A stretch of 64,000 nt of DNA. It comes from Paraburkholderia heleia NBRC 101817 (lineage in GTDB: Bacteria > Pseudomonadota > Gammaproteobacteria > Burkholderiales > Burkholderiaceae). The notes below the pieces were generated by a model. The model did not search any database and was not told the origin of the DNA. It saw only the letters and a list, made by a program, of their open reading frames with translations. Location: NCBI RefSeq assembly GCF_000739775.1, contig NZ_BBJH01000018.1:1-64000 (forward strand). The letters are read 5' to 3'. Shown one piece after another: positions 1 to 7,179 of the stretch; the stretch's first letter is position 1; each line of letters opens with the position of its first letter. The translations under genes were made by a program, and so were the position numbers.

Positions 1-2476
1 TAACATGGATCGGACGATCACGTCCATAGTAGTAAAGTCTGTCGAAAGAAACGTGATCGATGACCCATTGTGCGACTTCGTCCATCGCTTCGTCCTCTAC
101 AATAAAATCGCATGCCGCTCCTCCGCGGTCGCATAATGGCTTTCCGCTAGCAGCATGTTCACAGCTTGCGTGCTGATCGAGCTTCGGAGCAATGCGACTG
201 CGAATCTGCCTGGTTAGCTGAGGGGACGCGAAACCATAGGTGAGGCGAATCGGGCCGAAGTATTCCATGATGGGATCGAGCACATTGACGACGAGCTCGT
301 GTAGCGCATTGTATGTCGCGGGATTAAGCGGTAAGTTGCGCATTCCGAGTTGCTTTCGGGTTTCGCCGCATTCAATCAGTGCCCGATAGGTAAGCCTTGC
401 TCCGCACAGATCGTCGAGGTCTGGAATTGAAGAACTTGGTTCGACCCGGGAGCCGTTGATACAAAGTCGGTGTGCCTCTAGATGTTGTGCCAGCGCTTCG
501 ACGCTTGGGCCGAACTCTCGGATGCCCGGAACCCCTATGCACTCAAGTGCTTCGTCAAGGGCCACCTGCTCTGCGTAACCGGGATACTCTTCATGCAAAT
601 AGAGACTCTTGCGGTACAGCAACGGCATCGGGTACTGCTTGCTTCCATATTCAAAGATGTCGTAATCGAGCTTCCGCAAATTGACCTTAATCCTGCGACG
701 CAGCCGCGGGAGCGGAGCCGTGTCAAAGTCTTCGTATTCCATTAGAGTAAGTTTGCCGGACTCAATATGAATTTTAATCAGTTGAACTTCACTCATAGAG
801 TCCCACAGTCTAAGACCACACGATACATAGACGCGCAGCACCACCGGCAACCGTTCCACAAGGGATACATGCAACTGGAGCGAATGGGTGCCATCCAGAT
901 ATCCAAGACCGGCAGAGGAAGCCTGCTGACAGGCCTCAAGAATCTTGATGGGGCGTGCCGCCTCTTGCAGCAAGCGGAGGCCTGCATCTTGCGCAGCCTG
1001 ATAACTCCCGAAGAAGGCTTTGATGTCGAGTTGAAGTCGACGCTCCAGATTCCGATACGGAGGTCGACTATTGAATTGCTGAACAGCAAGTATCAGAGAG
1101 AGGTCGTCCGTGCGTATGCGAGCGGCAGAACCCAACAGTGTCTGATCAAAGTGAATTGGAAGCTTGCGTAGCGCTCGATTCAGACTGCCGAACCGTTCGA
1201 GAGTGTTCGCCAGCTCAGGAATTTCATCCGGCTCCGGGTGACGCCCGAGCTCCAATGTCGTCGCCCAAAGCGGGGCGAGATGGGCCCTTTCCTGGGCGAC
1301 GTGCACTTCCGAACGTGACGGTAGTTGGTCGGCGGCACACGCCGGACGAGCGAGTCTAGACCGGGTGCTTTGGACTTGGATCAGCGTGCGTGCCAGACCG
1401 CAACGTCGATAGCGCGCCGCCGTGAAGCGCTGTTCTGCATCGGATGTGGCGAATACGAACGCGATACCAGGGCCGACCATAAAGACATCGCGGTGAAGTA
1501 CGAGCTCTAGGTAGTCGCGCAATTCGGCTTGCGAAAAATACTTCTGAAAAGTATTTCGCGAAGTCAGCAAGCCGTCCCGATATGGCTTTCCGGTGGCGTC
1601 GCCGGTATTCAACATAACGCTTACGCAAAGTACGGTCTTCGCAAGAGCGAAAGCTTTGGCTAGCGCTTCGACCCGCTCTACTGGGTCCTCGATAACGTTG
1701 ATTACAAAGCCGAGGTTGACAGCATCTGCCTCTCTCTGCGGTTCATCTGGGCGAAAGTGGGGATCCCATCCGGCCGCCGATACGCCGATGCTCTTTAACG
1801 TGGTGATATCTCCACCCCTCCCGCATCCGTAGTCAAAAAAACTTTGCCCCGCGTCGAGAAATCCATGTCTTTGCAAGAGCTGAACAGGTGTGGATATCAC
1901 GGAGCGGGAGAGTGCGGTGAGATGTCGGAAAACCGTGCCGCTCTCGGGTAAATCGTGTAGCTCGTCATCGGTGAGTACGTCGTTTCCTACGGGCACGAGG
2001 CAGTGACCGACTGTCGTTAGCCCCTTCTGCTGAAGGAGTCTCTGCCAATTCATCGCGAACCCAATCGTCGTTGTATTGTCAAATAAACCGATGGCCTCGG
2101 CCGACGATGTCAAATCGGCCCAAATGGCGTAACTTGGATGGCCTTCGCCTACCAGTAGCTCTTTTCTGTGCAGAATCGGAGGATTCAGAGAATCGCGATA
2201 ATGGCGAACGGAAGCTGGTTGCTGAGCACCATCAGGGAAAACCCATGACGACGCCAGTGCAGGAAACGGGACATCGAAAAAATCTGGATAGTGCAGAAGT
2301 GTTACGCGACTCGTACGAACGTTGTATTTCGCGACATTGGGAATGTCACATACATCTGGCGGCATTGCGCCGATCGCTGTCTCGATCCTTGATCGGATCT
2401 TCGAGTCCTCGACCTGCGCCAAAGCGTCTAGGTGAACGTAGAATTCGTCGGCTACTCTTTTGCCAAGAGAACGCAT
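1..2476 (-). CDS. DNA phosphorothioation-associated putative methyltransferase with C-terminal M15-like peptidase domain (partial, runs off left edge)
   Basis: Read on the minus strand from ATG at 2476, the frame stays open for 825 codons to the window edge, so the C-terminus is missing. Residues about 55-125 contain a module ending in SLNPPILHRKELL. Residues 210-340 form a class I SAM methyltransferase core, with FFDYGCGRGGD near 213, GWDP near 236 and NVIEDPVER near 260. Residues 560-650 repeat the flanking module (EYEDFDTAPLP, PLLYRKSLY). Residues 690-825 look like a peptidase M15 fold: GPIRLTYGFASP, then His-rich and GGAACDF segments, then PIHV. The methyltransferase part matches the family named for co-occurrence with dnd/phosphorothioation genes. 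Its reaction is unproven, and no dnd genes lie in the window. An in-frame stop at 2507-2509 supports the start. Base composition is lower in GC than the neighbouring core genes. Confidence 0.8.
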   Translation of the reverse strand, partial: MRSLGKRVADEFYVHLDALAQVEDSKIRSRIETAIGAMPPDVCDIPNVAKYNVRTSRVTLLHYPDFFDVPFPALASSWVFPDGAQQPASVRHYRDSLNPPILHRKELLVGEGHPSYAIWADLTSSAEAIGLFDNTTTIGFAMNWQRLLQQKGLTTVGHCLVPVGNDVLTDDELHDLPESGTVFRHLTALSRSVISTPVQLLQRHGFLDAGQSFFDYGCGRGGDITTLKSIGVSAAGWDPHFRPDEPQREADAVNLGFVINVIEDPVERVEALAKAFALAKTVLCVSVMLNTGDATGKPYRDGLLTSRNTFQKYFSQAELRDYLELVLHRDVFMVGPGIAFVFATSDAEQRFTAARYRRCGLARTLIQVQSTRSRLARPACAADQLPSRSEVHVAQERAHLAPLWATTLELGRHPEPDEIPELANTLERFGSLNRALRKLPIHFDQTLLGSAARIRTDDLSLILAVQQFNSRPPYRNLERRLQLDIKAFFGSYQAAQDAGLRLLQEAARPIKILEACQQASSAGLGYLDGTHSLQLHVSLVERLPVVLRVYVSCGLRLWDSMSEVQLIKIHIESGKLTLMEYEDFDTAPLPRLRRRIKVNLRKLDYDIFEYGSKQYPMPLLYRKSLYLHEEYPGYAEQVALDEALECIGVPGIREFGPSVEALAQHLEAHRLCINGSRVEPSSSIPDLDDLCGARLTYRALIECGETRKQLGMRNLPLNPATYNALHELVVNVLDPIMEYFGPIRLTYGFASPQLTRQIRSRIAPKLDQHASCEHAASGKPLCDRGGAACDFIVEDEAMDEVAQWVIDHVSFDRLYYYGRDRPIHV

Positions 2477-2509
2477 AACTGGTCTCCGTACGAAGAGGAA
2501 ACGGGGCTA

Positions 2510-3099
2510 CCATCGTGCAGTATCTCTCGCGCGAGACGGAATTACGCCCGCGCGCCAGAGCCTTCTCGTGCAGTAGCCATCGTAGATGGATCAGTCGCTG
2601 AGAGCAATTTGCTCCGGCGAGTGTCCGCGCGGGCGCGAAACGTAGTTTGCGATTAATGGCGTATCCCGGTCAACTGACGGGAGCTTGTTCCGCGTAGGTG
2701 CCAGGCTGAAGGCAACTTCCCGGGACAGCGACGTCGCTTAGAGGTAAGTCCAGGCTGGTCGGACGTACGCTGTAGTACCAAAAGCAGTCAGTGTTAAGAC
2801 GGGCCAGCTTCAATAGTTACGGCGGCGACCAATCGAGAGAGAATCCCTGGACGTAGGCTTGTGCATACAGCGCCTCTAGGGTTTTCTCGAGACCGCTTGA
2901 ACTATAGTGAGCAAGCTGGGTGAGGTAGAGCGTGATTCATTTCCCGAGTTCGGAGCCCGCCAATAGAGCTTGCCAGCAATCTGTCATGCATCAAATTATT
3001 CTAAGAAAGATTATTTAGATAAAGGCAATGTCGTTTTCTTGCACTCCGATTTTCAGTAAAATGAATTAATCGATCAACGTTCAATCCCGCGAGGAACGA
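2510..3099. other. Intergenic stretch without a recognisable gene
   Basis: No convincing reading frame is present between the methyltransferase start and the XRE regulator. The right part (about 2990-3065) is AT-rich and must carry the promoter of the regulator. A TAAAAT hexamer at 3057-3062 could be a -10 element, without a good -35 partner. No tRNA end, integrase remnant or terminal repeat was seen that would mark the island edge. Confidence 0.5.
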
Positions 3100-3101
3100 A
3101 T

Positions 3102-3455
3102 GTGAAAGATGAAAAGTTTTTCCGCGAGCTCGGAGAGCGAATTGCTAGCGCGCGCAGAGCACATGGCATAACCCAGCAACAGTTGGCCGAAGCACTCGGA
3201 ATCGCCCAGCAAACGCTGGCTCACTGCGAAGGCGGGCGCTCGCGTGTGCCGGTATCCATGTTGCCAACGTTAGCGGAACTACTGACGTTCACTTTCGACG
3301 AGCTGCTGGGCAACTCGGACGCACCATCGCAGAACAGGTCTAGCTCGATGTCTCGCTTACAGCAGCAAATCTTGGAAATCGAGCAACTACCCAAAACCAA
3401 ACAGCAGCTCGTCTCACAAATGTTGGACACCGTGCTAGCCCAAGCACAGAAGTAG
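3102..3455 (+). CDS. XRE-family helix-turn-helix transcriptional regulator
   Basis: A 117-residue protein. Residues 8-65 form a Cro/C1-type helix-turn-helix domain (ELGERIASARRAHGITQQQLAEALGIAQQ is its first half, cited in two parts: ELGERIASARR and HGITQQQLAEALGIAQQ). The remainder is a short Gln-rich, probably helical tail that may dimerise. The start is GTG, preceded by a GAGGAA ribosome-binding site at 3091-3096. The ATG two bases upstream is out of frame. It lies in the low-GC island end beside the phosphorothioation-type methyltransferase and the toxin remnant, so control of a neighbouring defence or toxin gene is plausible. No operator was identified. Confidence 0.85.
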   Translation: MKDEKFFRELGERIASARRAHGITQQQLAEALGIAQQTLAHCEGGRSRVPVSMLPTLAELLTFTFDELLGNSDAPSQNRSSSMSRLQQQILEIEQLPKTKQQLVSQMLDTVLAQAQK

Positions 3456-3482
3456 AAGGAGCCTCAAAGCAGTAAACGAAGC

Positions 3483-3546
3483 GCGGGCCGTGAGTGTAAC
3501 CAGCACCCACAGCCCGCTGACCAAAACCAACTCATACTGGGAGTTG
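3483..3546 (+). promoter_or_regulatory. Structured leader of the symE-like gene
   Basis: Two consecutive hairpins precede the symE-like start codon. The first (3483-3517) pairs GCGGGC...GTG.GTG with CAC.CAC...GCCCGC. The second (3528-3546) pairs CAACTC with GAGTTG, and its right arm overlaps the GGAG ribosome-binding site, so it could hide the site. Translational control by structure or by an antisense RNA (SymR in E. coli) is known for SymE. An antisense promoter was not identified here. Confidence 0.5.
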
Positions 3547-3549
3547 ACC

Positions 3550-3773
3550 ATGGCTAACGCCAATCTTAATGCATCACACGCCCATCCCGAGCGCCGGGTA
3601 ACCATTCAGCAGTCCTGGCGGTACCGTAAGCCCACCTCGCGGGCAAGATACGACCCGCCGCTGTACCCCTGCTCAAGCTATCCGGCTGCTGGCTAGAACT
3701 TGCAGGTTTTGAAGCAGGCCAGCGCGTAAGGATCACGGTGGAAGACAAGAGGCTGGTGATCACCCCGGACTGA
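3550..3773 (+). pseudogene. symE: SymE-type toxin gene, broken by a single-base frameshift
   Basis: Translation from ATG 3550 gives an N-terminal half with PERRVTIQQSWRYRK and runs to a stop at 3694. Moving to the frame that starts at 3663 gives VPLLKLSGCWLELAGFEAG and then QRVRITVEDKRLVITPD, ending at TGA 3771-3773. This is the typical SpoVT/AbrB-like C-terminal half of SymE toxins. One missing base around 3655-3662 explains the break. SymE proteins are SOS-associated type I toxins thought to act on RNA or the nucleoid. Either the gene is dead or the frame is recovered by slippage, which I consider less likely. Confidence 0.75.
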
Positions 3774-3808
3774 TCCACCCGTCAGACCGAAGCCCGCACC
3801 ACTCGAAG

Positions 3809-3839
3809 AAGGCCACGAACCCAAAAGGCTCGTGGCCTT
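3809..3839 (+). terminator. Hairpin after the symE-like gene
   Basis: A perfect 10-bp stem (AAGGCCACGA / TCGTGGCCTT) with an 11-base loop lies 35 bases after the SymE stop. There is no long T-run afterwards, so termination would be weak or Rho-assisted. Confidence 0.5.
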
Positions 3840-3967
3840 CATGCCTTCCATACCACCCATGCAGATCTTTTTTGAAAGACTGGATCCAAAAATCCACCCG
3901 TAGTAACCTGCCTCACAACCGCGACAAACCCGCAACCCAAAGCGACGACCTACTGCATCGCACAAAA

Positions 3968-4651
3968 ATGCCTGCCATCAGCGTCCGCACCACCCCCGGC
4001 CTGGCCTTGACCGCCGAAGAAGAGGCCTACCGCTTCCTCCTTGAGGCCATCATCGAAGGCCGCTACGCCGCGGGCCAACGCATCGTCGCCGAAACGGTTG
4101 CCGAACAGCTCTCAATGAGCCGCATGCCGGTGCGCGCGGCGTTAAAACGACTGCACACAGAAGGCCTGATCATCCAGCGCCCCAACCGCGGCGCCATCGT
4201 CCGCGGCCTGACCGTGGAAGAAGTCCAGGACATCTTCGACATGCGCATCGCACTTGAATGCCTGGCCATGCGCGTCGCCGCCCCGCGTTGCACCGAAGCG
4301 CACCTCACCAGGCTCCAGCGCCTGCTGGAAGACATGGACGCCTGCGTAGGCGACACCGACACCTGGGTCCAACGCCACTGCGCGTTCCACGAATACCTGT
4401 GCGAAATCAGCGGCCGCACGCGCCTCTACCAGCAAATCCACTCGCTCTACACGCTAATCGAAGGCCCCATGCGCCTGTGGATCGAACAAGCCACATTCAG
4501 ACGCAAACGCGCACGCGACGCCCACCAGATCCTCATCACAGCGCTGCGCACCCGCGACCCCGCGCAAGCCGAGCAGGCGTTGCGCGAGCACCTCGAATCC
4601 ACCGTTCCCCAGATCGTCACGTTCCTCGAATCGCCCGCGTCACGAGCGTGA
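3968..4651 (+). CDS. GntR-family regulator, FadR/FCD subfamily
   Basis: A 227-residue protein. The N-terminal winged helix (about residues 15-80) contains VAETVAEQLSMSRMPVRAAL, the GntR recognition helix. The rest is an all-helical FCD ligand-binding domain, with conserved Asp/His positions such as FDMRIALE and FHEYL. ATG 3968 was chosen because the domain begins close behind it. An upstream in-frame ATG at 3872 adds unstructured sequence. It lies 53 bases before the ABC importer genes in the same direction and probably controls them and the hydrolase behind them. FCD regulators usually bind small organic acids; the ligand is unknown. Confidence 0.88.
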   Translation: MPAISVRTTPGLALTAEEEAYRFLLEAIIEGRYAAGQRIVAETVAEQLSMSRMPVRAALKRLHTEGLIIQRPNRGAIVRGLTVEEVQDIFDMRIALECLAMRVAAPRCTEAHLTRLQRLLEDMDACVGDTDTWVQRHCAFHEYLCEISGRTRLYQQIHSLYTLIEGPMRLWIEQATFRRKRARDAHQILITALRTRDPAQAEQALREHLESTVPQIVTFLESPASRA

Positions 4652-4704
4652 CGCCTCGGCGTCCTAACTGTCGTCGTCCCTCACTCTCAGCCAGGAGTCT
4701 CTCG

Positions 4705-5523
4705 ATGTCAGCAAAACAGTCCAAGCGTCTTCGTTTCGCCGCCTGCGCAGGCTTCGCGCTCCTCGCACAGGTTGTGGGAACCTCCGCGGCGCAGGCCGCC
4801 GATCTGGGTCTCGTGAAAGGCGGCACGCTCACCTACTGTTCGAGCATGGACGCGCCGCCGCTCGCGTCCTACGACGAGAATCAGCAGCCGCGCGGCTTCT
4901 CGGTCGACGTGGCGCAAGACATCGCGAAGCAGCTCGGCAATCTCAAGGTCGAGTGGAAGGTCATGTCGTTCAGCGGGCAGATTCCGGCGCTGCAGGCGAA
5001 GCAATGCGATCTCATCATCGGCCAGCTCTTCGACAAACCCGAGCGCCGCCAGATCATCGACATCGTCGACTACATGTACTCGAGCCAGTCGATCATGGTG
5101 CCGCACGGCAACCCGCGCCACGTGCGCTCGCTCGACGATCTCTCGGGCTTGAAGGTCGCGGTGCTCAACGGCACGACCATCGGCACGCTGCTCGACAAGG
5201 AGAACGAGAAGCTCAAGGCTGCGGGCAAGCCGCCCATGAACGTCGTTGTCTATAGTTCGGACGCCGATGCATTTCAGGCCTTCCGTCTGAATCAGGTCGA
5301 TGCCTACGGCACCACGTCGGAAAGCGCCGCGCACTTCCAGCAGGTTTCGGGCGACATGTTCGTGGCGGCGGTGCCCGCTTTCAATCGCATCGCAACCGGC
5401 ATTGGCGCGCGCAAGGGCGAGCCGCTTTCGCCCGCCGTGGCAAAGGCCGTGGCCGATCTTGTGAAGAGCGACCGCTACGGCAAGATGCTCGCCACCTGGA
5501 AGCTCGAAAACGATCGCCTGTGA
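4705..5523 (+). CDS. ABC transporter periplasmic substrate-binding protein, polar amino-acid family (family 3)
   Basis: A 272-residue protein with a clear signal peptide ending near AQAAD (residue 32). It is followed by a family 3 bacterial extracellular solute-binding fold, with GGTLTYCSSMDAPPLASY at the start and GFSVDVAQDIAKQLG typical of that family. It would capture an amino acid or amino-acid-like amide in the periplasm and deliver it to the permease and ATPase directly downstream. A GGAG ribosome-binding site (4693-4696) precedes ATG 4705. The exact ligand cannot be read from the sequence. The neighbouring gamma-glutamyltransferase-family enzyme suggests a gamma-glutamyl or amide compound. 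Confidence 0.88.
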   Translation: MSAKQSKRLRFAACAGFALLAQVVGTSAAQAADLGLVKGGTLTYCSSMDAPPLASYDENQQPRGFSVDVAQDIAKQLGNLKVEWKVMSFSGQIPALQAKQCDLIIGQLFDKPERRQIIDIVDYMYSSQSIMVPHGNPRHVRSLDDLSGLKVAVLNGTTIGTLLDKENEKLKAAGKPPMNVVVYSSDADAFQAFRLNQVDAYGTTSESAAHFQQVSGDMFVAAVPAFNRIATGIGARKGEPLSPAVAKAVADLVKSDRYGKMLATWKLENDRL

Positions 5524-5538
5524 GCGCGGGGTGACGCC

Positions 5539-6306
5539 ATGAATTTCAGTTGGGAAATCTTCCGGAAATTCCTGCTCGACCCAAGCCCGGCGTATCTGCA
5601 CGGCTTGTGGCTCACCTTCTCGATCAGCGCCTGCGCGATCGTGTTCGGCGCCACGCTCGGCTTGATCGTCGCGCTCATGCGGCTTTCGTCGAGTTTGCCG
5701 GTGCAGTATCTCGCGCGCGGCTATATCTGGGTCATGCGCGGCACGCCGTTGCTCATGCAGATCGTGTTCCTGTACACCGCATTTGCCGCGGCGAACATCT
5801 TTCACTTTCACGATCTCGACTTCGGCATCATCTCGCTGCCGGGCAACATTCAGGCCGCCGTGCTCGCGCTCGGCATGAATTCGGCGGCTTATCAGGCGGA
5901 GATCATTCGCGCGGGCCTGAGTTCGGTGGACAGAGGCCAGTACGAGGCATCGCGTTCGCTTGGCATGACTTCGGTGCTGCTCATGCGCCGCGTCGTGCTG
6001 CCGCAAGCGTTCCGTGTGATCGTGCCGCCGCTCGGCAACGAGTTCAACGTCATGCTCAAGAACACCACGCTCGTGAGCGTGATCGGCGTGCCGGAACTGC
6101 TGCTCAGCACGCAGATGATCACTTCGGTGAACTTCCGCGTGTTCGAGTTGTATCTCGTGCTCGGCATTTATTTCCTCGCGCTCACCACGCTCTGGGGTTT
6201 CGTGCAGCGGCGGCTCGAAGCGCACTTCGGGCGCGGCGAGGCGAAGCCGGCTGCGAATACGCGTCTGTTCGGCGCGCAAACGATGAAACTGCTGCGGGGA
6301 CGTTGA
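5539..6306 (+). CDS. Amino-acid ABC transporter permease (HisM/GlnP family)
   Basis: A 255-residue inner-membrane protein with several hydrophobic segments. The EAA-type cytoplasmic loop is visible in the region YQAEIIRAGLSSVDRGQYEA and SRSLGMTSVLLMRRVVLPQA, the standard signature of polar amino-acid permeases. MRGTPLLMQIVFLY is also characteristic. It starts 15 bases after the binding-protein gene and ends one base before the ATPase gene, so the three are one transcription unit. Being the only permease gene here, it would act as a homodimer. Confidence 0.92.
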   Translation: MNFSWEIFRKFLLDPSPAYLHGLWLTFSISACAIVFGATLGLIVALMRLSSSLPVQYLARGYIWVMRGTPLLMQIVFLYTAFAAANIFHFHDLDFGIISLPGNIQAAVLALGMNSAAYQAEIIRAGLSSVDRGQYEASRSLGMTSVLLMRRVVLPQAFRVIVPPLGNEFNVMLKNTTLVSVIGVPELLLSTQMITSVNFRVFELYLVLGIYFLALTTLWGFVQRRLEAHFGRGEAKPAANTRLFGAQTMKLLRGR

Positions 6307-6307
6307 C

Positions 6308-7108
6308 ATGAACGAAGCACGCGAAATCGTCATCGAGGCGTCGGACATCCACAAGTCGTTCGGCTCGACCAAGGTACTCAACGGCATTTCGTTGAGCGTC
6401 GCGAAGGGGGAAGTGGTGGTGCTGATCGGCTCGTCGGGGTCGGGCAAGACCACGTTTATTCGCTGCCTCAATCTGCTCGAGTCGTACGACAGCGGGCGGG
6501 TGCGCGTGAACGGCCATCTGCTCGGCTTTGTCGAGCGCACGGACGGCACGCTGGCGCGCGATTCCGCACGACAGCTCGCCCGGCAGCGGCGCGATATCGG
6601 CATGGTGTTCCAGCGCTTCAATCTGTTTCCACACATGACGGCGCTGGAAAACGTGATCGAGGCGCCTATCCATGTGCTGAAAATGCCGCGTGAGGAGGCG
6701 ATCAAGCAGGCAAAGGCGCTGATAGCGCGCGTGGGTCTTGCAGATCGCGCCGACCACTATCCGTCGCAGCTTTCGGGCGGCCAGCAGCAGCGCATCGCCA
6801 TCGCCCGTGCACTCGCCATGCAGCCGAAGGTGCTGCTCTTCGACGAGCCCACCAGCGCGCTCGATCCGGAAACCGTGGGCGAAGTGCTGCAGGTGATGAA
6901 GGAGCTCGCGGAAGACGGCATGACGATGGTCGTCGTCACGCACGAAATGGGCTTTGCCCGCGAGGTGGCCGATCGCGTGGTCGTGCTCGACCAGGGCGAG
7001 CTGATCGAAGAGGGCCCGCCCGAGCGCATCTTCACCGCGCCTTCGCATCCGCGTACGCAGACGTTCCTGAAGCGCACGTTGCGAACGGCCACGCCCGTAT
7101 CTGCGTAG
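6308..7108 (+). CDS. Amino-acid ABC transporter ATP-binding protein (HisP/GlnQ family)
   Basis: A 266-residue cytoplasmic ATPase. Walker A is GSSGSGKTT (residues 41-49), the ABC signature is LSGGQQQRIAIARAL, Walker B is VLLFDEPTSALD and the switch histidine lies in THEMGF. Length and order match the polar amino-acid uptake family. It completes the importer with the two preceding genes and is followed 71 bases later by the gamma-glutamyltransferase-family gene in the same orientation. Confidence 0.94.
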   Translation: MNEAREIVIEASDIHKSFGSTKVLNGISLSVAKGEVVVLIGSSGSGKTTFIRCLNLLESYDSGRVRVNGHLLGFVERTDGTLARDSARQLARQRRDIGMVFQRFNLFPHMTALENVIEAPIHVLKMPREEAIKQAKALIARVGLADRADHYPSQLSGGQQQRIAIARALAMQPKVLLFDEPTSALDPETVGEVLQVMKELAEDGMTMVVVTHEMGFAREVADRVVVLDQGELIEEGPPERIFTAPSHPRTQTFLKRTLRTATPVSA

Positions 7109-7179
7109 TAAGCGTAGCCACAAAGCTGCATCACCCGAAATAAGACATCATCAGGACACCCAAAGAGGAGAACGCTGCG

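Noticed and set aside
4708..6705. Long minus-strand open frame antisense to the binding-protein, permease and ATPase genes
   Set aside because: It is the reverse of coding sequence with clear ABC-importer motifs; its own product is Arg/His-rich without motifs, as expected of a shadow in high-GC DNA.
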